A stretch of DNA of 5,552 nt from Prauserella rugosa (GCF_000719975.1 NZ_JOIJ01000044.1:1-5552), one strand, 5' to 3'. Shown: positions 1 through 5,552, numbered from the stretch's first letter. Notes: generated by a model from the sequence alone, not told the origin. Numbers and translations are program-made.

Positions 1-2
1 AC

Positions 3-632
3 ATCCCGAGGGGCACCACCCCGACCCTGGACGACGTCGAACTCGACGAGCGGTTCGATCAGGTGCTGCAACTGCGCCGGGAAACCGTGGGGTTGCTCGA
101 ACTCTCCTTGCGCCCCGAACGCAACCCGATCATCGACCATGTGTTCGATGCTAGTGCGGTGGTTATGGTGGCCGCCACGGCCGCAGCGTCACAGGGTGTC
201 GCCGTCCTGTACGGCGGCTTGCAAACCCAGCAGCAGCGAGCGGCGGTCCGGGATCAGCCGGTTCACCGTGGTCGGTGTGTCGGGTCCCGGAGGCGGTGCC
301 GGCGGTTCGGTCACTGCCGCCCCTTCCTGGATGCGGGTGATCGTCCGGCGCGGCTCTGCGCGTGTTGTGACGGTAGCGACCGGCACCGACCAGAACGGCG
401 CGCACGACGTCCGGTTCCATTCGTGATTCGACCGGGCAGGTCGCGCGCCTCGTGGGCGTCACGCGCGGTAGCTGACCGGCGAGCGCGCCGCGGTCAGACC
501 CCGATGGTCGGCCGGTCGTCGTCGGTGATCTCTGGCGCGGTCGGTGTCTCCACGGCGTCGCGACTCCGAACGACCGTGCGGGCGGTCTCGAGGAATCGGC
601 GGACGAGGGGGGAGACTGCGGTGTCGCGGTAG
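3..632 (+). CDS. Unidentified 3' part of an open frame entering from the left edge (possibly broken)
   Basis: This frame is already open at the window edge and has no stop until TAG at 630-632, so its start lies outside the window. The first 45 or so codons look coding: third positions are mostly G or C, and the peptide is acidic and helix-like (for example TLDDVELDERFDQVLQLRR). From about position 240 the translation becomes an Arg/Cys-rich string typical of non-coding GC-rich DNA. Its last 139 bp lie antisense to the end of the LysR gene. The real protein probably ended or was frameshifted before about position 240, so the 632 end is only the formal stop. I recognise no family. It could be the end of an intact neighbouring gene, a truncated gene, or a chance open frame. 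Confidence 0.25.
   Translation: MPRGTTPTLDDVELDERFDQVLQLRRETVGLLELSLRPERNPIIDHVFDASAVVMVAATAAASQGVAVLYGGLQTQQQRAAVRDQPVHRGRCVGSRRRCRRFGHCRPFLDAGDRPARLCACCDGSDRHRPERRARRPVPFVIRPGRSRASWASRAVADRRARRGQTPMVGRSSSVISGAVGVSTASRLRTTVRAVSRNRRTRGETAVSR
189..314 (-). CDS. Possible small hypothetical protein (41 aa)
   Basis: A short reverse-strand frame begins at GTG (312-314) and stops at TGA (189-191). A purine-rich AGGAAGGGG lies 5 nt upstream of the GTG, which is why this start is preferred over the in-frame GTG at 386 (65 aa), which lacks a clear ribosome binding site. About four fifths of its third codon positions are G or C. The product begins with a Pro-rich stretch (TEPPAPPPGPDTP) and ends with an amphipathic segment (RRSLLLGLQAAVQDGDTL). 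I see no signal peptide, no membrane segment and no known domain. It lies antisense to the leftmost open frame, and both cannot easily be real over the same bases. It may be a genuine small protein or a chance ORF. Confidence 0.25.
   Translation of the reverse strand: MTEPPAPPPGPDTPTTVNRLIPDRRSLLLGLQAAVQDGDTL
190..493. other. Intergenic stretch with no confident gene
   Basis: Several frames are open across this stretch on both strands, as expected by chance at this GC content, and none gives a recognisable protein. I see no tRNA-like or rRNA-like sequence, no transposase motif and no clear terminator hairpin with a T-tract downstream of the LysR stop. The only item with some support is the small reverse ORF with a Shine-Dalgarno at 189-314. 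Confidence 0.5.
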
Positions 633-1447
633 GCGAGGGCGAGGGCCGTGCTGAGCTGCGGTGACCCGAGTGGCCGGAACGTCGCGTCGTTGACCTTCAG
701 GTGGCGGAGAGAGGCCGGGACAAGGGCGACGCCCATGTCGGCGGCGACGAGCGCGACGAGCGCTGCGCTGTCGGTGACGGTCTGGCGGATCTTCGGCGTG
801 AAGCCGGCGGTGCGGCATGCCGAGATCATGATCGAGTACATGGTCGACGGCGGATGGTCCGGGTAGGAGATGAACCAGTCATCACGAAGATCGGCGAGGT
901 CGATCTCGCTCTTGACGGTGGCCGGGTGACGGCTGGCCAGCAGGGCGACGACTCGTTCGTTCCGGATGGCCTCGACGGCCAGCCCGGACACGGCGACCGG
1001 CGGCCGGAGTACCCCGACGTCGAGGCGGCCGTCGAGGAGCTGCTCGACCTGGGCTGGGGTCACCATGTCGCTCTGGACGCGCAGGGCCACGTCGGGGTGT
1101 CGGTCTCCGTAGGCGCGCACCAGCGTCGGGAGTAGTTCGTAGGTAGCTGATCCGGTGAAGCCGAGGCTGAGTGCTCCGAGTTCGCCTCGGTCGGCCTTGC
1201 GCGCCTCTTCTGCTGCCTCGTCGCTCTCGGTGAGCAGGCGGTTGGCCCGCTCGTAGAAGACCGTGCCTGGGTAGGTGAGGGCGACCGAGCGCGTGGTTCG
1301 GGTGAACAGCTCGACGCCGAGCTCGCGTTCGAGCTGGCGGATCTGTTTGGACAGCGGGGACTGGGCGATGTTCAGGCGGTTCGCGGCGTGGGTGAAGCTG
1401 CGCTCGTCGGCGACGGCGACGAAGTAGCGCAGGTGCCGCAGCTCCAT
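494..1447 (-). CDS. LysR-type transcriptional regulator
   Basis: The gene encodes a 317-aa protein of normal LysR length. Residues 1-60 form the winged helix-turn-helix: the start MELRHLRYFVAVADE, then SFTHAANRLNIAQSPLSKQI (18-37) and QLERELGVELFTR (38-50) match the LysR consensus closely. Residues from about 90 to 295 form the periplasmic-binding-protein-like effector domain (GALSLGFTGSATYELLP, then LDGRLDVGVLRP). The overall style resembles the BenM/CatM/CatR branch, whose members activate aromatic or other catabolic operons in response to a pathway intermediate; this is a family-level resemblance only. A GGAGG at 1454-1458, 6 nt before the ATG, supports the start. The gene is divergent from the flavin reductase operon with 111 bp between starts, the usual arrangement for a LysR protein controlling its neighbour and itself. 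The last 30 residues are a charged, Pro/Thr-containing tail of no known role. The effector is unknown. Confidence 0.95.
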   Translation of the reverse strand: MELRHLRYFVAVADERSFTHAANRLNIAQSPLSKQIRQLERELGVELFTRTTRSVALTYPGTVFYERANRLLTESDEAAEEARKADRGELGALSLGFTGSATYELLPTLVRAYGDRHPDVALRVQSDMVTPAQVEQLLDGRLDVGVLRPPVAVSGLAVEAIRNERVVALLASRHPATVKSEIDLADLRDDWFISYPDHPPSTMYSIMISACRTAGFTPKIRQTVTDSAALVALVAADMGVALVPASLRHLKVNDATFRPLGSPQLSTALALAYRDTAVSPLVRRFLETARTVVRSRDAVETPTAPEITDDDRPTIGV

Positions 1448-1453
1448 ATCCGG

Positions 1454-1458
1454 CCTCC
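1454..1458 (-). promoter_or_regulatory. Ribosome binding site of the LysR gene
   Basis: On the reverse strand this reads GGAGG, 6 nt before the ATG at 1447-1445. It supports the chosen LysR start. Confidence 0.7.
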
Positions 1459-1491
1459 GGTATTCCGCTGAGGTCTGAGTCCAGGCATTCC

Positions 1492-1508
1492 TAGTCTTTC
1501 ACAAACTA
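1492..1508. promoter_or_regulatory. Candidate LysR operator (TAGT-N9-ACTA palindrome)
   Basis: A 17-bp imperfect dyad centred on position 1500 has arms TAGT (1492-1495) and ACTA (1505-1508), with two further symmetric pairs inside. T-N11-A pairs, the generic LysR half-site pattern, occur at 1492/1504 and 1499/1511. It lies in the divergent control region and overlaps the start of the -10-like element of the flavin reductase promoter. LysR proteins commonly bind dyads in such positions. Assignment to this regulator is inference from position and symmetry. Confidence 0.45.
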
Positions 1509-1512
1509 CTAT
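1507..1512 (+). promoter_or_regulatory. Candidate -10 element for the flavin reductase operon
   Basis: TACTAT matches the -10 consensus at four of six positions, including the first TA and final T. It would place the transcript start near 1519, about 40 nt before the GTG at 1559. No good -35 hexamer is present 16-18 bp upstream (around 1484, GGCATT), as is common for promoters that need an activator. The overlap with the TAGT/ACTA dyad suggests regulation at this spot. Confidence 0.4.
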
Positions 1513-1558
1513 CTCGCGTGCCACGGTGTGCTCCATCACCGAAGAGAGGGGTTGCACT

Positions 1559-2209
1559 GTGGCGACCATCCACTCGGAGTCCGACTCCCAAGAACCCGTC
1601 GCGGCGGTACTGGCGGCGCGGGGCGGTCAGCAGGCGTGCACTGCTCTCGATCCGCGTGCGTTGCGGCGCTGCTTCGGCCGGTTCACGACTGGCGTGACGG
1701 TGGTGACCTATCGCAGCGGCGACGAGGTGCGAGGAGTGACGGTCAACTCGTTCACGTCGGTATCCATCAATCCGCCGCTGGTGCTGGTGTCGCTGTCGCG
1801 GACCACGCACGCCTACGAGGCGATGCAAGGCCATCCGTTCGCGATCAACGTCCTGCGATCGGACCAGATGGATGTCGCGATGCAGTTCGCCGGTCGGGCC
1901 CGCGAGGACTTCAAACTCGACTGGGCGTCCGTGTCCGGCCCTGACGATCCGCCGAGCCTGGCGCGGGCAGTGGGGGTGTTTAAGTGCACGCCCTGGCAGC
2001 GCTACGACGGTGGCGACCACGTCCTGGAGGTCGGCCAGGTGACCAGCTTCGAGCACCGCACTGGTGACCCGCTGGTGTTCAGCGACGGCAAGTTCGTCTC
2101 GACCGGGCTGCCGCTGTTCGACGGCCCGATGGTGTTCAGCCTCGACGGGCCGCCGGAACCGGGGTGGGTGGCCGCTGCCCAGCGCTTCCACCACCTCGCC
2201 GACCAGTAG
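1559..2209 (+). CDS. Flavin reductase (NAD(P)H:flavin oxidoreductase, HpaC-like)
   Basis: This 216-aa protein belongs to the short-chain flavin reductase domain family that supplies reduced FMN or FAD to a partner monooxygenase. The core starts near residue 31. Family hallmarks are RRCFGRFTTGVTVVT (36-50), a GVTVNSFTSVSINPP segment (59-73) followed by a LVLVSLS strand, and the conserved Gly-Asp-His (152-154) in GGDHVLEVGQV near the flavin/nicotinamide site. I place the start at GTG 1559 because GAGAGGGG lies 7 nt upstream. An in-frame GTG at 1526 would add 11 residues but has no comparable site and lies close to the promoter. The first 30 residues are not part of the conserved domain. It is the first gene of the rightward operon, 99 bp before the luciferase-like gene, so that enzyme is its probable partner. 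Whether it prefers FMN or FAD cannot be read from the sequence. Confidence 0.92.
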   Translation: MATIHSESDSQEPVAAVLAARGGQQACTALDPRALRRCFGRFTTGVTVVTYRSGDEVRGVTVNSFTSVSINPPLVLVSLSRTTHAYEAMQGHPFAINVLRSDQMDVAMQFAGRAREDFKLDWASVSGPDDPPSLARAVGVFKCTPWQRYDGGDHVLEVGQVTSFEHRTGDPLVFSDGKFVSTGLPLFDGPMVFSLDGPPEPGWVAAAQRFHHLADQ

Positions 2210-2308
2210 CTGGCTCTCTGCCACCAACAGTTCCCTGCCGAGATCCGCCAGACCTGTTGTCCCGGGCGTCATCGACATGACCAGAAAGTCCCCAGTTGAG
2301 GAGGATCA
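2210..2308 (+). other. Short spacer between flavin reductase and monooxygenase
   Basis: I see no gene, strong hairpin or T-tract in these 99 bp, so the flavin reductase and monooxygenase are probably cotranscribed. The only clear signal is the ribosome binding site at its right end. Confidence 0.5.
2299..2304 (+). promoter_or_regulatory. Strong ribosome binding site of the luciferase-like gene
   Basis: A perfect AGGAGG sits 4 nt before the GTG at 2309 and decides the start. The spacing is slightly short, but no other start codon nearby gives the full conserved N-terminus. Confidence 0.8.
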
Positions 2309-3610
2309 GTGAAGATCACCTTGTTCGAGCAGGCTCCGTACCGGTACCTGCCCGACGACTTCGAGCAGCACTACGATTCGGTGTGCAGCACCCCGTACTC
2401 AGTCGCCAACCGTGAGGGGGTCTACTCCTCGATCCGCGACTTCATGGACGAGCTGATGCTCGGCGCACGCGCCGGCTTCGACGGGATCGCTATCACCGAA
2501 CACGGCCAGTCCAGCTACGACATGGTCCCGAACCCGGATCTGGTCGCCAGCGCGCTGGCCTACCAGACCGAGGCCGAGGGCCTCGACGTGGCGATCTTCC
2601 CGATGGGCCGCTCGCTGGGCAAGGCGCGCGAGCCGGTGCGAGTGGCCGAGGAGTACGCGATGATCGACGTGCTCTCCGGTGGCCGGCTGGTCGCCGGTTT
2701 CCCGATCGGCCTGCACTACGACGCCAGCATCAACAACGGGGTCCCACCGATCGAGATCCGCCCGCGGTTCGACGAGAACCTGGAACTGCTGCTGCGGGCG
2801 TGGTCGGAGGACAAGCCGTTCGCGCACAACGGGCGGTTTAGCCAGTACCCCCAGGTCAACATCTGGCCGCGACCCCTGCAGCCGTCGCCGCCCGTGTGGA
2901 TCACCGGTATCGGCAACCCGCGCACGATGCAGATGACCCTCGAGCGCGGGTTCGGCTTCAACTACCTGTCCTGGTTCGGCGCGAAGCTGACCGGCAAGCG
3001 GATCTTCGACCGCTTCTGGGAGATCGCCGATCAGGTCGGCGTTCCGCGCAACCCCTACCGGCTCGGGTTCCTCCAGACCATCGCGGTCGCCGAGACCGAC
3101 GAGCGGGCCGAGCAGGAGTACGCCAAGCACCTGGAGTACGGCTTCCGCAAGGGCCTCGGCTCGATCCCGATGGAGAAGCTCAGCCTGCCCGGCGGCATCG
3201 ACATCCGCGGTGTCCAGGCACTGGTCAAGGACCCGGGCGACTTTGGCCTCTACAACCAGATGCGCAACGCGTCGTTCCGCGACCTGGTCGATGCTGGTGT
3301 CGTGATCTGCGGAAGCCCCGCCACCGTGCGCGAGCAGCTCCGCGAGTACTGCCAGCAGTACGGCATCGGCACCCTGCACGCGATGCTCGGATTCGGGTCC
3401 CTGCCGCGTGATCTTGCCATGAAGAACATCGGCCTGTTCGCCGAGGAAGTCGCCCCGTATCTGCGGAATCTGTGGGCCGACAGCGGCTACAAGCACCACT
3501 GGTGGCCCGAGAAGCTCGGCGGCGACCCCACACCCGTGACCTCCGGCACCTCGGCCACCGAGGGCGCCCCGACCCCCGCAACCTCCAACCAGATGGCGGT
3601 GACCCGATGA
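2309..3610 (+). CDS. Luciferase-like (LLM class) flavin-dependent monooxygenase
   Basis: This 433-aa protein is a bacterial-luciferase-fold TIM-barrel monooxygenase, which uses reduced flavin and O2 to oxygenate an organic substrate. It starts directly on barrel strand 1 (MKITLFEQAPYR). Family features follow in order: AGFDGIAITEHG (55-66) with Glu64-His65 in the active-site region, AEEYAMIDVLSGGRLVAGFP (113-132) with the typical D-x-L-S-G-G-R, RPRFDENLELLLRAW (151-165), the IWPRPLQPSPPVW segment (195-207), and GSPATVREQLREY near 335-347 at the C-terminal end of the barrel. Residues 410-433 form a Pro/Thr/Ser/Ala-rich, probably disordered tail. The enzyme has no NAD(P)H site of its own and needs the flavin reductase encoded upstream. 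Its stop overlaps the hydrolase start by 4 bp. The substrate is unknown. Riboflavin hydrolase RcaE and several N-heterocycle or terpenoid monooxygenases belong to the same broad superfamily, but the sequence alone does not select among them. Confidence 0.93.
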   Translation: MKITLFEQAPYRYLPDDFEQHYDSVCSTPYSVANREGVYSSIRDFMDELMLGARAGFDGIAITEHGQSSYDMVPNPDLVASALAYQTEAEGLDVAIFPMGRSLGKAREPVRVAEEYAMIDVLSGGRLVAGFPIGLHYDASINNGVPPIEIRPRFDENLELLLRAWSEDKPFAHNGRFSQYPQVNIWPRPLQPSPPVWITGIGNPRTMQMTLERGFGFNYLSWFGAKLTGKRIFDRFWEIADQVGVPRNPYRLGFLQTIAVAETDERAEQEYAKHLEYGFRKGLGSIPMEKLSLPGGIDIRGVQALVKDPGDFGLYNQMRNASFRDLVDAGVVICGSPATVREQLREYCQQYGIGTLHAMLGFGSLPRDLAMKNIGLFAEEVAPYLRNLWADSGYKHHWWPEKLGGDPTPVTSGTSATEGAPTPATSNQMAVTR

Positions 3611-4425
3611 CGACGACGGCAACCGAACCCTCGATCACCGAGGAGGTCGTTCCGGTCTGGAACGGGCGCCTCAACATCCGGGTCAAGGTGGCCGGCGCCG
3701 GCGCGCCGCTGCTCTACCTGCACCCGGCAGCCGGCCTGGCCTGGGACCCGTTCCTGTCCCAACTGGCGCAGAACTTCACCGTCTACGCGCCCGAGTTCCC
3801 CGGCACCAGCGTCGGCGACCCCTACGCGATCCACGCCGTCGACCACCTCTCCGACGTCGTGCTCATCTACGAGGAGGTCGTGCGCACCCTTGGATTGCGG
3901 AACCCTGTCGTGGTCGGGCAGTCGTTCGGCGGGATGATCGGCGCGGAGCTCTGCGCCGCCTACCCCGAACTGGCGTCCAAGGTGATCCTGCTCGACCCGA
4001 TCGGGCTGTGGCGCGACGACCTCCCAATCGCGAACTGGATCGCCACACCGTCCGACCAGCTGCCGGCGCTGTTGTTCCACGACCCGAGCGCTCCCGGACC
4101 GCAGGCCATGCTCGCCATGCCGGAGGATCCCGACACGGCCGCGGCCGCCGTGGCCGGAATGGTGTGGGCCTTCGGAGCCACCGGCAAGTTCGCCTGGCCC
4201 ATCCCGGACCGCGGCCTCCGCGCGCGGCTGCACCGGCTGACGGCCCCGGTGCTGCTGGTATGGGGCCGTGAGGACGCCCTCGCCCCGGTTGGCTACCTCG
4301 ACGAGTGGCGCTCCGAGCTGTCCGACAGCCAGGGCGTGATCATCGACAACAGCGGCCACATCCCACAGGTCGAGCAACTTGACCAGACCTTGGCAGCTGT
4401 GCAGGAGTTCCTCGGCACACCCTGA
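3607..4425 (+). CDS. Alpha/beta-fold hydrolase
   Basis: The gene encodes a complete 272-aa alpha/beta hydrolase. The oxyanion-hole region is LYLHPAAG (36-43), the nucleophile elbow is VVVGQSFGG (101-109) with Ser106, the acid is probably Asp223 in WGREDALAP, and the catalytic His is His251 in NSGHIPQVEQ. A variable cap region lies between about 131 and 205. There is no signal peptide, so it is cytoplasmic. The ATG is embedded in ATGA overlapping the monooxygenase stop, indicating translational coupling; an upstream in-frame start at 3472 would only translate the monooxygenase gene out of frame. Related enzymes hydrolyse esters, lactones, amides or C-C bonds of ring-cleavage products. Here it most likely acts on the monooxygenase product, for example a lactone, formyl or acyl intermediate. 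Haloalkane dehalogenase or epoxide hydrolase activity is less likely, because the nucleophile is Ser, not Asp. Confidence 0.93.
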   Translation: MTTTATEPSITEEVVPVWNGRLNIRVKVAGAGAPLLYLHPAAGLAWDPFLSQLAQNFTVYAPEFPGTSVGDPYAIHAVDHLSDVVLIYEEVVRTLGLRNPVVVGQSFGGMIGAELCAAYPELASKVILLDPIGLWRDDLPIANWIATPSDQLPALLFHDPSAPGPQAMLAMPEDPDTAAAAVAGMVWAFGATGKFAWPIPDRGLRARLHRLTAPVLLVWGREDALAPVGYLDEWRSELSDSQGVIIDNSGHIPQVEQLDQTLAAVQEFLGTP

Positions 4426-4571
4426 TCCCCGTCACCCCAGGGCGCTGGGCCGGCGGCTCGACCAACAGTAGGCCGGGCCGTCGGTGGCGGTCCCACGCCC
4501 GCTCCACCCAGCACTCCACGTCCCAGTTCTGTCCTGAAGCGACTGCTGTCCCCACGTATCGGAGTCCGGTC
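4426..4571 (+). other. 146-bp spacer before the RibF-like gene
   Basis: I see no gene and no convincing terminator with a T-tract. The stretch is GC-rich with only short, weak inverted repeats (for example GGTGG/CCACC of five base pairs). It is long enough to hold a separate promoter, but no clear -10/-35 pair stands out, so readthrough from the hydrolase is possible. Confidence 0.4.
4561..4564 (+). promoter_or_regulatory. Ribosome binding site of the RibF-like gene
   Basis: GGAG lies 7 nt before the ATG at 4572 and supports this start. Confidence 0.6.
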
Positions 4572-5393
4572 ATGACCGCCGCCCTATTCCGCCGCACCGA
4601 CGAACCGAATGCGCGGGCGAGCATCCCGCTCTGGCGCGGCGTGGACCAGGTACCCGCCACGTTCGGGCCGTGTGTGGTCATGGTGGGTGTCTTCGACGGA
4701 TTGCACCGCGGCCACCGACGTCTGGTCGATCATGCCCGATCCATCAGCCACGACCGAGGGCTACCGCTGCTTCTGGTCACCTTCGACCCGCACCCTGCGC
4801 GAGTACTCGGGATCGACCGGGACACCTCCGCCCTGAGCACCATCGCCTACCGTGCGGAGCTCGCCGCCGACGCCGGCGTCGATGCAGTCTGCGCGTTGCG
4901 CTTCACGCGCGAACTCGCCTCCTGGACCCCAGCCGAGTTCGCCCGCGAGGTTCTTGCAGACGGCCTGAGGGCGGCTGCCGTCGTCGTCGGCGCCAACTTC
5001 ACCTTCGGCGCCCGGGGCGCCGGAACCGTCGACACCCTGAACGAGCTCGGTCGTGACCTCGGGTTCACCACCCACGGCGTCCCGCTGCTCCAAGTAGTCG
5101 ACACGCCGTGCTCCTCGACCTACACCCGACGATGTCTGCGGGTTGGCGACCTTGCCGGCGCCGCCCGTGCCCTCGGACGGCCCCACCGCGTCGATGGCCA
5201 CCGCCTCGGTGACGTCGTACTACTCGCTGACTACACGGCACTGCCTCCGACCGGCCGCTACCGCGCACTGGTCGACGACCGTGAAGGACTCGTCGAGATC
5301 GACGCGGACGGCCGGCTCCGGATTCTCGCCGGTGATCCCTCACCGGCGGGCCGTCCGGTCACAGTCGCCTTCCTCGAACACAACGAGTGTTGA
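4572..5393 (+). CDS. RibF-type FAD synthetase (FMN adenylyltransferase) with a degenerate flavokinase region
   Basis: The first two thirds of this 273-aa protein is a prokaryotic FAD synthetase nucleotidyltransferase domain, which transfers AMP from ATP to FMN. Its signatures are intact: VMVGVFDGLHRGHRRL (36-51), containing the HxGH nucleotidyltransferase motif; TFDPHPARVLG (70-80); VVGANFTFGARGAGT (138-152); and SSTYTRRCLRVGDL (181-194) at the domain end. After the usual linker (ALGRPHRVDGH, 200-210) a normal bifunctional RibF has a riboflavin kinase barrel with G-R-x-L-G-F-P-T-A-N. Here that signature is missing, and only about 60 residues remain, with faint barrel-like pieces (LPPTGRYRALV and GRPVTVAFLE). 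The protein is shorter than the usual 300-340 residues. It therefore probably makes FAD from FMN but cannot phosphorylate riboflavin. As the last gene after a reductase, flavin monooxygenase and hydrolase, it looks like a dedicated flavin-supply paralogue, with the housekeeping ribF expected elsewhere in the genome. Confidence 0.88.
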   Translation: MTAALFRRTDEPNARASIPLWRGVDQVPATFGPCVVMVGVFDGLHRGHRRLVDHARSISHDRGLPLLLVTFDPHPARVLGIDRDTSALSTIAYRAELAADAGVDAVCALRFTRELASWTPAEFAREVLADGLRAAAVVVGANFTFGARGAGTVDTLNELGRDLGFTTHGVPLLQVVDTPCSSTYTRRCLRVGDLAGAARALGRPHRVDGHRLGDVVLLADYTALPPTGRYRALVDDREGLVEIDADGRLRILAGDPSPAGRPVTVAFLEHNEC

Positions 5394-5488
5394 CGCAGCT
5401 CGGCATGTTCGAGCAAGACAGCCTGACAGCGGTGGCTGGAACTCACGGCTGAGCGGGTGATAATCCGCTGTATCGCGGGTGGCGGGCG
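5394..5488. other. Non-coding stretch after the RibF-like gene
   Basis: I see no ORF of note here and no strong terminator. A 5-bp inverted repeat CAGCC (5419-5423)/GGCTG (5434-5438) is present, but it has no T-tract and is too short to call. Confidence 0.35.
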
Positions 5489-5497
5489 TGCTACACT
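5489..5497 (+). promoter_or_regulatory. Candidate extended -10 promoter for a gene beyond the right edge
   Basis: TGC-TACACT matches the extended -10 pattern TGN-TAnnnT, with the invariant T, A and final T of the -10 hexamer. No convincing -35 hexamer lies 16-18 bp upstream, which is typical of extended -10 promoters. Transcription would start near 5503 and read off the right edge. Confidence 0.4.
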
Positions 5498-5508
5498 GGA
5501 GCCACTAC

Positions 5509-5547
5509 ATCCCCCACGCCTATCCCTGGAAGCGCAAATTGGGGGAT
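5509..5547 (+). repeat. Perfect 8-bp inverted repeat at the right edge (hairpin candidate)
   Basis: ATCCCCCA (5509-5516) and TGGGGGAT (5540-5547) are perfect complements separated by 23 nt, and the right arm runs into TTTT (5547-5550). If the promoter just upstream is real, this hairpin would form in the first 50 nt of the transcript. It could be an attenuator-like hairpin, a protein-binding dyad, or chance. Confidence 0.4.
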
Positions 5548-5552
5548 TTTCT

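Noticed and set aside
139..426. Forward 95-codon frame near the left edge
   Set aside because: Trp/Arg/Ser-rich translation, weak third-position bias and no ribosome binding site; probably a chance frame.
1526..1558. Longer flavin reductase start at GTG 1526
   Set aside because: The GTG at 1559 has a GAGAGGGG 7 nt upstream, while 1526 lacks one and leaves little room after the likely transcript start. The 11 extra residues match nothing in the family core.
1499..2278. Reverse-strand open frame of 259 codons opposite the flavin reductase
   Set aside because: It overlaps a gene with clear family motifs and covers the divergent promoter; its composition is typical of GC-rich antisense shadows.
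2399..3622. Long reverse-strand open frame (407 codons) opposite the monooxygenase
   Set aside because: It is the antisense shadow of a well-recognised luciferase-like gene, with repetitive Val/Leu/Asp/Arg composition and no domain of its own.
3487..4377. Reverse-strand open frame of 296 codons opposite the alpha/beta hydrolase
   Set aside because: Antisense shadow of a hydrolase with a complete catalytic triad; no recognisable protein in the reverse frame.
1..5552. CRISPR arrays, tRNA or rRNA genes, insertion-sequence ends and phage genes
   Set aside because: I saw no regularly spaced repeats, cloverleaf-like sequence, rRNA segments, transposase or integrase motifs, or target-site duplications.

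Overview
The window is high-GC DNA with strongly G/C-biased third codon positions, GTG starts and purine-rich ribosome binding sites. This points to an actinomycete such as a Rhodococcus, Pseudonocardia, Amycolatopsis or Mycobacterium relative. The genus cannot be fixed from the sequence alone.

Layout. Positions 1-493 hold no gene I can name. There is the 3' part of an open frame running in from the left edge, and a possible very small reverse-strand ORF with a good Shine-Dalgarno. From 494 to 1447 a LysR-type regulator is read leftward. A divergent control region of about 110 bp (1448-1558) follows, with a TAGT-N9-ACTA palindrome overlapping a -10-like hexamer. Rightward from there come a flavin reductase (1559-2209), a luciferase-like flavin monooxygenase (2309-3610), an alpha/beta hydrolase (3607-4425, overlapping the monooxygenase by the ATGA junction) and, after a 146-bp gap, a RibF-type FAD synthetase whose flavokinase module looks degraded (4572-5393). 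The last 160 bp contain an extended -10 promoter and two overlapping, mutually exclusive inverted repeats that probably belong to a gene beyond the right edge.

How the genes fit together. The flavin reductase would use NAD(P)H to make reduced flavin. The luciferase-like enzyme would use that flavin and O2 to oxygenate an organic substrate. The alpha/beta hydrolase would cleave the oxygenated product (ester, lactone, amide or C-C bond). The RibF-like protein would adenylate FMN to FAD, feeding or adjusting the flavin pool. The divergent LysR protein is the obvious candidate regulator, probably responding to the substrate or an intermediate. Overall this is a compact two-component flavin monooxygenase catabolic operon. 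The substrate is unknown. The most unusual element is the dedicated RibF paralogue lacking a recognisable riboflavin-kinase signature.
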